From the NCBI GenBank assembly GCA_018881555.1, contig JACAXG010000006.1, forward strand, positions 1,178,001-1,242,000: a DNA stretch of 64,000 nt, given 5' to 3'. The DNA comes from Amblyornis subalaris. Taxonomy: Eukaryota > Chordata > Aves > Passeriformes > Ptilonorhynchidae. Under the pieces are notes generated by a model. That model worked only from the letters and a program-made list of their open reading frames with translations. It had not been told where the DNA came from and ran no database searches. Numbering within the stretch: position 1 is the stretch's first letter; every line of letters begins with the position of its first letter. A program made the translations under genes and the position numbers. This document shows, one piece after another, positions 24,101-32,336 of the stretch.

Positions 24101-27098
24101 GCAGAGCTTGGAAAGCCATGATTATGTTAGGCTCTGGTACTGTGAGATCTTTGGGGAAAGAAACGTCTCTTTATTTTGTTTCTGCCGTACCAGCCCCAAG
24201 AGAGTCTCAATCCATGACAAGTTGTCCCACTGCCACAGCACTAAAATAAAGTAATAATTCCAGCTTTCCTCTAAGGAGAATAATGCCAGTCTAACCCACA
24301 AGGCTGGAGGGAAAACCTCACTGGTGTGTGCCTCAAAAAGTTCACAATCAGAGAGAACAGCTAAAGAACATATGTTCCCATTTGGGGTCTTTGTGAGGGT
24401 TGGTTGCCTTCTTTATTGCTCAGGGCTTTTGAGACAGCTGAGGACTTTTGGGGGCTGACTTCTATCAATTCAGAGGACTGCACAGTCCACGTACCACATA
24501 TATAGTGGCACTGAATGCAAGAGCCAGGACAAAGGCGGCTCTCTTTGAAGGGAACCCAACATTCCCCTCCATCCACATTTGTTAATTCCAATCAAAGCCA
24601 CAAATAATTAACATGAAATCAGAGGTTCCTCCAGGGGGCCAACCTGAGAAAGCAGCCCTGAACAGGAGTGTCTTACCATTTTCACAGCCNGGCCCTTGCC
24701 AGTGATGACCGCGAGCTGCGAAGGGGACGCTGGCACACTGGTAGGGAATATCAGGATGCGGCTGCTCCGGGGCAAACTCCCTCCAGTTCCTTTCATGGGG
24801 CACCATGTAGTTCGGTACCTATTCAATTTAACGAGGTATTCTTTTAGTAGGCAGCTGTCAAAACTAATGCTATGCACTGCATCAGCTTTCTCATCTCAGC
24901 TCCTCAATTTTCCCTGCCAAAGCCCATGGAGGTCTGAGCTGTGCCCAGGCTACAGGAATGGCACTTTGCCACCACCACCAATGAGGCTTTCAAATGAGTT
25001 TCTCACCACTGGTGTAAATAATAAGCAGAGTGGAATAACAAAAGGCAGTCAAAGCACTGCTGGTAAATGTCTGCTTGAAAGAGCAAGGCTTCATTGGGTG
25101 CTTACATTCTGGCACCAACAGTATGGCAGTGCACTAGGAACTGTCGTCCAACAGAAAAGAGCTATTACTCTGGGATAAACAACACCAAGGGAAATCAATT
25201 GCCCTGTGGCCCCATCTGACATTAGAAAAGTTGCTTCTCAATCTCCCAGTTTTCATAATGAAGTTTCTTCACAGAGAGAACTTGAGAGCCCCACTAGCAA
25301 GAGCAGACATAGCACAGAGTGCAGAAATTGTGCTGCTCAGTGAAGAGGCACCAAGTGAAACACTCAACTAATGCCATACCTGGGATGGTAGTGCAGTATA
25401 AGGAGATGTTATTGGAAAGGGATGGTTCATCATTAATGGTTGCTCCTCCATGTTGATCTGTTTTGCACCTATGTTCACCAGAGGGATTAAAATAAATTAT
25501 GTCAACCACATCTTAAGGAAATCTGAAATTGGCACATTAAAGACAAATCCATACAATCTGCCATGGACCAAAGAAAGGACCAAAATGCTTTCCAGCNCCC
25601 ATCTGGGACTGGATTCCCAGGCGCCCCTTGCAGTCAGCTCCAGGAGGCAGTCTGTCCCGCTGGGCTCTGCAGTGCCCCACAGCACAGTGCTGCTCAGCCA
25701 TACCCAGTGCACAATGATGCCAAGCTTCTGCCTCCCACAAGCCCTGCCTGGCACCAGGGACTTCCTGGAGAGCAGGCACTGCCCCTGCTCCTGCCCTGGA
25801 GGCTGCAGGCTGGGCATCCCTCACTCCCAGCTCTTCCCCTCCATGGCAATTACCTCCTGTCTGCCTCAAAACGCTCTTCCCTGCATTCAGAACCTAGGTC
25901 CAGCATGCATTTTGGTTTTTTTTCCTGTCCCTTGAGCTGCCTGCTTGGCTCTCACTACACAGAACTGGCAGGGAGGCTCCAGCTAAAAGAGCAATTCCTC
26001 CAGTGATGTGCAGGCGCCTGTCTGCATCGTCCTGCAAGGGCTCCCTTTCAGTGCTCTGACTCAAACGCCAGCANTCGTCCCGCAGACGCAGCCTCTAAAG
26101 TCATCAGAACAAGCTGCACTTGAGCCCTCATTTTGGTTCCTTAAAAGACTTAAAAAGGCTGCAGGGCCATTCCAGAAAAGCACACTTCAGTCCTTATATG
26201 CTTGCAATGAGACATATTCACACTCCGTTACACAGGGAATTTGAGACGCTTTACCTTTTTTAGCTCCTTCTGGCACTATTCTGTACACTTTATAGGGATC
26301 TGAGATGTCCAGCTGGCTCCTCTCCACCAGTTCTTCAAAGTCATTGCTCTTGTTCAAAGCACACCTTAATCTTGTCTTCCAGGTAGGGGGATCTGGTTTA
26401 TCAATGCCCTCTCTGAACTTTCCTTTAAAAAGAGCCCAAGCCTGGAAACATTTCAGATAATCAAAAGCGCGAGAAAAAGGAAAAAAAAAAAAAAAAGAGA
26501 GAAAAGAGAAAAAATCAACTACAAGGTACAATGCTTGAAACAGCGCATGTGTGTGTGCTTATATGTGCATGAATTGTGCATGAATTTACTACCTACAGGT
26601 TTAGGCTAAAAAAAGGCATGGCAAGGTAGGAAAAACAGTTTAGCAGGCACAAGAAAGGGGAATGAATGGGGACACAGATCTGCTGCGATCCCACAAGCAT
26701 TTAGCCTCACACAGAGAAGTGCAGAAGGGTGGGCTGTCCCACAAACACAGGGACACCAGGGCACAGCTAGGATCACCAGCAGCCTCCAAACAGCAGAACC
26801 AGCCTGCAGAGGAGGGTGGCAAGGATGGGATGGTGAGGGGCATCCCTCCTGCCCTGCCAGTGTTCCGCAACCCCAACCCCAGGCTGAGCCTCACCTTGAA
26901 GAGCGCGGCATCCTCCTCGCGGTTGTAGTCCTGCTTGCCGGCGTGCTTCCAGGGGATGCGGAAGATGCTCTTCTCGTCGTTCTCCCACACCAGCCCGGGG
27001 TACTTGCCGCTGTCTATCTGGTCGATCAGCCACTGGCGGAGTTTCCCATTGCCACAGCTCACTGAGTTCATCCCGCACTCNCCCGGCTCCAAGTTCAT
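14999..27098 (-). CDS. IRF4: Interferon regulatory factor 4, complete coding region in eight exons
   Basis: IRF4 is a nuclear transcription factor of B, T, dendritic and pigment cells that binds ISRE and, with PU.1 or BATF/JUN, composite elements. Coding exons on the minus strand are 27098-26895, 26441-26255, 25468-25380, 24818-24677, 22942-22835, 21550-21197, 17215-17103 and 15142-14999. All have AG/GT borders and compatible phases, giving 446 codons (human protein 451). The DNA-binding domain (about 17-125) has the five-tryptophan cluster at W23, W38, W50, W70 and W89, and the base-contacting pair R94-C95. A proline-rich linker follows (about 130-240). The IRF-association domain starts near C245 (CRLHICLYYREIL), and the C-terminal autoinhibitory tail ends IRHSSIQE. 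No frameshift or stop is present. The start is the first ATG of exon 2, giving MNLE as in human. The family call comes from recognition of near-identical human residues; no search was run. Confidence 0.97.
17103..17215 (-). CDS. IRF4: IRF4 exon 8: end of IRF-association domain
   Basis: The exon runs from acceptor CTTTCCCAG to donor GCCCAT-GTAAGT. It codes LQAFAHHGRPLPRYQVALCF followed by GEEFPDPQRQRKLITAH, matching human except for a few conservative changes. It ends in phase 0. Intron 7 upstream, about 4 kb, is the longest in the gene. Confidence 0.96.
20906..20935. repeat. 15-base tandem duplication in IRF4 intron 7
   Basis: ATGCTTTGTATAGAA occurs twice head to tail with no mismatch. Confidence 0.9.
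21197..21550 (-). CDS. IRF4: IRF4 exon 7: core of IRF-association domain
   Basis: This is the longest coding exon, 354 bases. It runs from acceptor CTCCCTGTAG to donor TTAGCAG-GTAATT. It codes CRLHICLYYREILVKE, then FPYPEDNGQRKNIEKLLSHL and WMAPDGLYAKRLCQSRIYWD, close to identical with mammalian IRF4. This MH2-like domain mediates contacts with PU.1 and with other IRFs. Confidence 0.96.
22835..22942 (-). CDS. IRF4: IRF4 exon 6: end of linker
   Basis: The 108-base exon runs from acceptor GAACACAG to donor CTGTCAG-GTAAGG. It codes CQVTGTFYACAPPESQTPG and EPSIRSGEALALS, and both ends join their neighbours in frame (GGT and GAC codons are split by the introns). It leads into the IRF-association domain. 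Confidence 0.94.
24677..24818 (-). CDS. IRF4: IRF4 exon 5: linker
   Basis: The exon codes VPNYMVPHERNW, then PEQPHPDIPYQC and RGHHWQG..CEN, matching the human order of these blocks. The acceptor (AATAG before 24818) has a weak pyrimidine tract; the donor is AATG then GTAAGA. The N at 24690 is the third base of CCN, so the residue is proline, as in human. Confidence 0.92.
25380..25468 (-). CDS. IRF4: IRF4 exon 4: linker
   Basis: This exon is too short and divergent to show as a long open frame; I found it from the splice sites. It runs from acceptor AACATAG to donor CCCAG-GTATGG and translates to AKQINMEEQP, then LMMNHPFPITSP and YTALPSQ. It joins in frame to both neighbours. The sequence parallels the human linker (AKQLTLEDPQ..., ...YPSLPAQ) but is the least conserved of the coding exons. 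Confidence 0.9.
26255..26441 (-). CDS. IRF4: IRF4 exon 3: second half of DNA-binding domain
   Basis: The 187-base exon codes AWALFKGKFREG through YKVYRIVPEGAKK and ends one base into a glycine codon. It carries W70 and W89 and the recognition-helix segment TRLRCALNKSNDF. The acceptor follows a long pyrimidine tract that includes a run of 16 T (plus-strand A run at 26481-26496). The donor is AAAAAAG then GTAAAG. Confidence 0.95.
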
Positions 27099-27189
27099 GC
27101 CACTCGTGTCAGAGGTTGGGCAGGGGGTTTTGGGGTGCCCCACCAAGCTGACCTCTCCACACACGTCCAAGCACTGGCTCTCTGGGGGG
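26895..27189 (-). CDS. IRF4: IRF4 exon 2: 5' UTR end, start codon, first half of DNA-binding domain
   Basis: The acceptor is CTCCTCTGCAG before 27189 and the donor is AAG then GTGAGG after 26895. The first 91 bases are untranslated, then ATG at 27098-27096 opens 68 codons. They include KLRQWLIDQIDSGKYPGLVW and the IPWKHAGKQDYN block that is nearly invariant in IRF4. An N at 27081 is the third base of a GGN codon, so residue 6 is glycine regardless. The exon ends in phase 0. Confidence 0.95.
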
Positions 27190-27582
27190 CTGCAGAGGAG
27201 GGGGAAATGGGCAGGATGTGGGGAGAGGAAAACCCATAGGTCAAGCGCTGAGCTGAGTCCCTGGCAGTAGTCCCCAGTCCCTGATGCCACACACACCACA
27301 CCAAACAGCAGCTACGGCACGCAGGAGGACCCTGAGGGCCCCGGGAAACACGGTACAGAGCTTCAGGAAACTGGGCACAGCCCCCCACAGCCCTCCCCAG
27401 GCACTGCTTGTGCTGCAGACTTTGACAGACTTCCCCCTGTCCCGACACTGCTTTGCATGAACATACATCGGCTGTCGAAATTCTGATTGCAAGTAACTTA
27501 AGGCAGAACCCCCATGTCCTGCTGAGAGTTCAACTGGGGTTTTACTTTTCAACCAAACGAGGAAAAAATTGCATAAAAACGT

Positions 27583-27590
27583 ATTTGCAT
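27583..27590 (+). promoter_or_regulatory. Octamer motif in IRF4 intron 1
   Basis: An exact ATTTGCAT octamer sits in an AT-rich patch of intron 1, about 1.2 kb downstream of the start. POU2F1 and POU2F2 bind this motif in B-cell promoters and enhancers. An exact 8-mer can occur by chance, so this is only a candidate. Confidence 0.3.
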
Positions 27591-28748
27591 ATGGCCGTGC
27601 ACATATATGATATTAGACACATGGACACAGTTTGGAGGGCTTCACACATGCAGTTATGATTTATATGGCATCTATCTACAACACCAAAGTAGTTTTCACA
27701 AGCTCACTTCAGCAAGACACACTTTAACACATGATGTCCTATACATATCTACCCCTCCAACTGCTCCCAGCACGCACACATAGCAACATCCAAATCTATA
27801 CATTCCATATACCTAAAAGTGGAAAGACAGCAGCCCACGGAGCCTGGCATAAGGGCACTGTCCCCAGGGACGTGGGAGCTTGCAGCCCACCCCACGGAGC
27901 CCTATAGCTGCGCCCAGAGGCGCGCGCGTGCACGGGGAGCGGTGCGGCTCCGCAGGGATGGGCACCCGCTGGAAAGGCGCAAATGTCAGGACACTGACAC
28001 CAGAGATGGGGACCTGGCGTCAGGTTTGTCTCACCGATCTGAAAAAGTGCTCGAATGCCCGAAAGCCTAGTTTGGTGGGTTCCCCCTCCACCTCTTCTTA
28101 CATAAAGCAAAAAAAGGTGATTCCTCACCCAGGAATCTTTGCCTCTACACACGGGGTGTCTTCCCAGGCCCCTTGCCAGACAGGTGCACACTATTTGAGC
28201 GGACGGGCACCTCTGCTCCGCACCTCTTACACCCCTCCGCAGGCGCAGCACCCCGCGGACATCAAACCTTGNCCCCCAGCACCTCCCTTGCCATGGTGCG
28301 TCTGGCGGGCGTTTTGGGGCCACGGATCCCCAGCGCGGGGCCCACCGGAGCCTGTACGAAGACCCCAAAAAAGTCATTTTCCCCCCTTTCACTGAGCATA
28401 AAGAGGATCCCTCCCAAACATTCCCGCGACCCTTCCGAGGGTAGCAGGAACCGGCCGGGCTGGGGGCCGGTGCGCGCCTTCACCTCAGGAGCAGATAACG
28501 GGCGGGTATTAGATTTTGCTTTAAATCAGGGGNAAAATTAGAATAAGGGGTAGGAAAAAAAATAAAGGAAAAAAGGCAAAGGGCTCGCTCAGGTGTCCAC
28601 GGCCACAGGAGAAGCCCCGACTGGAGGACGCCGAGGCGCCCGCACCGCCCACCCCGCCTCCCCGCCCGGCCCGCCGGGTCCCGCGGCGGCAGCGCTGAGC
28701 CCGGGCGGGGGTCCCGGGATGCCGGGGGCTCGGCCGCCCCCCGCTTAC

Positions 28749-28822
28749 CTCTGTCCCGGCGCTGGGAGCGGGCAGGGACCGCCGGCTGCCGGGGCGGCTG
28801 CGGAGACNGGGCGCAGGGCGAC
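28749..28822 (-). other. IRF4: IRF4 exon 1, non-coding
   Basis: Mammalian IRF4 begins with a short untranslated exon, and the layout here fits. A TATA box at 28848-28853 would set the start near 28822, and a good donor (CAGAG, then GTAAGC) ends the exon at 28749. The exon is very GC-rich, has no ATG-led frame of note, and would splice over a 1.56 kb intron to the acceptor at 27190. The 5' end is inferred from TATA spacing only; the donor is read directly. Confidence 0.6.
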
Positions 28823-28847
28823 TGGGCCGGCGGCACCGGGAAGTTTC

Positions 28848-28853
28848 TTTATA
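28848..28853 (-). promoter_or_regulatory. IRF4 TATA box
   Basis: The minus strand reads CATATAAAG inside otherwise GC-rich DNA, about 30 bases before the inferred start of exon 1 and 100 bases before its donor. It is the only TATA-like element in this part of the island. It is followed by GAAACTTCCC, which resembles but does not fully match a kB site. Confidence 0.65.
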
Positions 28854-29088
28854 TGATGGAGGGCGTCGTGCCGGGCGGGGGGAGGCGGGCCCGGCCCCGG
28901 AGGTGGAGCCGGCGGAGGGGAGCGGGGACTTGGCGAGCTGGAAAACATCNGAGGCAGTGACACATAGCCATTGCTGGTAAACACACGCTGCGGGCGGGAG
29001 GGCGTGCAGCCCGGCGCCCTCTCCGCGTCCCCGCTGGGTCGGGTTTTTTTAAATCTGTACAGACAGACGCACATACATAAATAGCCCG

Positions 29089-29098
29089 GGGAAACTCC
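29089..29098. promoter_or_regulatory. NF-kB (Rel) site upstream of IRF4
   Basis: GGGAAACTCC matches the kB consensus GGGRNWYYCC at every position and lies about 270 bases upstream of the inferred IRF4 start. IRF4 is known to be induced by c-Rel in lymphocytes, so the position makes sense. The site is read directly; its function is inferred. Confidence 0.5.
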
Positions 29099-32000
29099 TA
29101 CCAGTGAGAGCCGGGCGGCTTTTACTGTAAAGACCCACCTCGCTACACCCACCTAGACGTCCTAGACGGCGCCGGCCGGGCCCCCGGGATGCTCGGGGAG
29201 ACGCGGGGGCATCCGCCCACCCACCCACGCCGTGCCCGGGGTCGGTACCCCCTGCCGGCACCCTCTGCGACCCAACCCCGGGCCACAGAGCCGGCATCGC
29301 GGAGTGGAGTGAGGCACATACCCGCCTCCTTTTGCCCCGGGGCTCGGGGTCTCCCCGGCCGGCCCACACCGTGTTTTGTAGCCCGTAAAGTGTGAAATGG
29401 GGGGCAAGGTGGGGGCAGCAGCGGCGCCGGGACCCGCAGGCAGCGAACCCCGACGGGGCGACAGCAGCCGGAGCAGGGGCAGCCGCCAGACCCGGCCGGG
29501 AGCGGCTCCCGCCCCGCTCAGCCCAGNGGATGCTGCCTCGGGAAAGCCCATCTTAAGGCAGCAGGGCTGGAACCCGCTCGCTCGCCTGCCTTCACAGCCG
29601 CCTGCCTTCACAGCCTCCTGCCCTAACGCGGTGGGAGCTGGTGGATGAAGGAGCGAGCTCCAGGCTCGCATGAAAGTCTGTCTTGGCGCCTTTCGGGTTT
29701 CAAGCACGTGTTTCGTGCCACGACACTCTCTTGTTGTTGTTCTGTTCTAACGTCCCCAGCACACATCCACATCCTTTCTGCTCTAACGTACCAGATCAAA
29801 AAACCAGTCATCGCCTGCTGCGCTGGCACACGCGGGGCTTGGGATATTAATCGCAAATCTTCAACGCCATCTTCTGAAATTTAAATGTAATTATCGCCAC
29901 GTTTTGAGGGAGAAGTGAGACGCGCAGGCATTTTTAGGTATTGGGTTTGTAACACATCATCCATCCTCTAAAAAAAGAATTGGCAGGGCCAATCCAAAAT
30001 CCTTTCAGTCATGAGTTAAGGCACCTTTGGAACGNTGGAATACATCTTTGAGATTGGAGGTGACTGCTACAATAAATCAAGACAAGCAACCACAGCTTTA
30101 CCAAAAGGCATCTGAAAGATTTTCTAAAAATCCAATTTCAATTTATAGGGTTAAGACTGTGTGGTACTCAGGGCACAAGCTGTAATTTCACTAAGTATAA
30201 AACCATCTTGAAATATATCACTGTAAAGGGAACACTTCTCATGTCTTTTCTTTTTGTGGTTTTTAAACCAGCAAATTCTGGGCCAGTGTGAAACATGCAG
30301 ATTGGATCTGTGTTAGATCAAACCCCTCAGGAGAATAATAAAAACTTTCTTTCTCAAATGCTGGAGAATATTTTAAAAAAAATAGTTGCTCTTCTCCAAA
30401 GAAATNCATGTACAAATAGAAAGGTAGATGAGTTACATATTAAGAGAAGATAAAGTCAATCATAAAAGCCCCAGAGAGTACATACGTAGGAAATTACCTG
30501 GCTGGGTGGTTGGTTGCTTTGTGAAGCAAGAACTCCTTTATAAAACTATCCCCAGCTGCCTAAACGTTAGAGGAGATGATTAAAGCCAGACCCCTACATG
30601 CACACTCGGCCTTCGCAAATCANTCTTCTCATGAGTAAGACATTCTAATCTCATTAGCTTTGCTNACTTCATTACTCGGGGTTTCTGGACATCAACCATT
30701 TCCATTTAACATGGCAAAAATATGTAGGACCACCATTTCATTCTGCAAAGCAGCAAGCTCTGATCAGTAACACGACTGNGGTGTCCCCATTAAATGCTGC
30801 AGCATTGGGTGCTTTTTGCATATACTACGAGACAATTCCTCCCTAACCAGCCTTGCTAGTGATGTGAACACTTCGGCACCTCACAGCCTGTTCATCCTTT
30901 TCTGGTGTTTTCCATCCACATCACTGCGAGTGCCTGACTCTTCAAATCTTACCCAAAAGCCCTGCTGCCTTCATGGAAGTTTTGTGAGTTAATGACTGAA
31001 GTCCTCTTGTGAAAATGCTCTTGCTGCTGTTTAACCACGGCAGTCACCACTGGGCCCCCTGTTTTTCACACTCTGAAGGTCACACTGACTAAAGCCATGC
31101 CAGGAAAAGTGACTGTTTCTTCTCAACAGTCGTTCACAAGCCCTCTGCACAGAGAAAGATGGCTTCTGCTTTCACCAAACCCCTCTGAAGACCCAGCTGA
31201 CTCACCTGGGAATTGCACACAAGGTAGAAAAGCAAAGAGAGACAGGCGTCAGCTCAAAGCAGCTGCCAGGGTCTCTCTCTAGTGGGTCCCTACAGAAAGG
31301 GGCAGTGCTGAGCCAAAGGGCATACATATTAAATGCTCTTGCACCCAGGAGTTTACTCCTCCTTTCCTTCAGGAAAGTTTCCCTTCCTCTCTGGGTGCAA
31401 AGCTCCCCTGTGTCACTAAAATACCACAGGGTGAACTCAGTCCCTAAGCCAGGGGGACCCGTTAGAAGTGTGCCAGAGGCAACAAGTCTGGCAGCAGAGA
31501 CCTTTTGAGGACTGCGGCTTGTTCAGGGGCTCTCTCTGCACCAGAGACCACGAAATCAGAGTTCCTCGGTGCGGAAGAGGAACCTACTGAGGGGAGTGAG
31601 GGGCAGCAGTGCAAGTCAGACCCCAGAAAGGGGCACTATTAAAGCCTCCCAACACCACGCTTCGGTCAACAGCTCTGAAGCATGGGGTTGAGTTCAAAAG
31701 TCATTTGTCCATCAGAAAGACCTCTGTGGATGTAATTGAATGAATTCAGAGATACTGTGGAAATTCAGGGCAGATTCCCGATTACTTTGATTTATGCCAG
31801 CAAAGCACCTGCTCTAACACGAGTCACAACAAACAATTTTGAGCATCTTCTATTGTGGTAACTTCACCTTCTGGTGTCGTGAGAGCTCCCTCCTCATTTT
31901 GGTAGGGTATTTGCAGTTCCTCCATTTAAAATAGTGACTCCTAAAAGAGTGTTAGTTAGTCATATGTTTTCCATAATACTAATTGCAGAGACCTTTAAAA

Positions 32001-32247
32001 CTATCAGAAATAAAGCAAACTGGTGAGCATAGCTATGTCTTTTAAGCAGAAGAGCCTCACAGCCCAGTTGACATTATTTTGGGTAGATTTGTTGTATGTT
32101 TTGTTTTCTTTTCCTGTACTTCCCCTCTGCTTCATAGCCAAGAATATCTCAAACCAGCTTTCATTAGCCTGCTTTCATGCCTCTGTACATCGGCCCGTGC
32201 ATGGGACTGAAAGAGCCCTTCACCACATGTCCTAACTCCTGAGATAT

Positions 32248-32336
32248 TATAGAATCATGGATTCAATTAGTTTGGAAAAGACCTTTAAAACCATCAAGTA
32301 CAGCTGTTAACCTATCACTGCCAAGTCCACCAGAAT
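32248..32336 (-). mobile_element. CR1 LINE 3' tail, short fragment
   Basis: The plus strand begins TATAGAATCATGGATT, two degenerate copies of the CR1 terminal octamer. It continues with TTTGGAAAAGACCTTTAAAA, CATCAAGTACAGCTGTTAAC and CACTGCCAAGTCCACC, which is the reverse complement of a CR1 3' end. About 90 bases are left after 5' truncation. Confidence 0.85.

Larger units (their letters stand above)
15143..26894 (-). other. IRF4: IRF4 introns 2 to 8
   Basis: The introns are about 453, 786, 561, 1734, 1284, 3981 and 1960 bases in transcript order. I see no second gene, RNA gene or identifiable transposon inside them. Intron 7 holds a pyrimidine-rich plus-strand stretch (19050-19700) and a 15-base tandem duplication (20906-20935). 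Confidence 0.8.
27840..29640. other. CpG island over the IRF4 promoter and exon 1
   Basis: The DNA is clearly richer in G+C and in CG dinucleotides than either flank, most densely at 28590-29530. It spans the TATA box, exon 1 and about 0.8 kb upstream. Several long open frames cross it on both strands; these reflect base composition and show no recognisable protein. The limits were judged by eye. Confidence 0.8.

Noticed and set aside
27796..28395. Long frames on both strands in IRF4 intron 1
   Set aside because: They follow CpG-island composition, mirror each other on opposite strands and show no domain.
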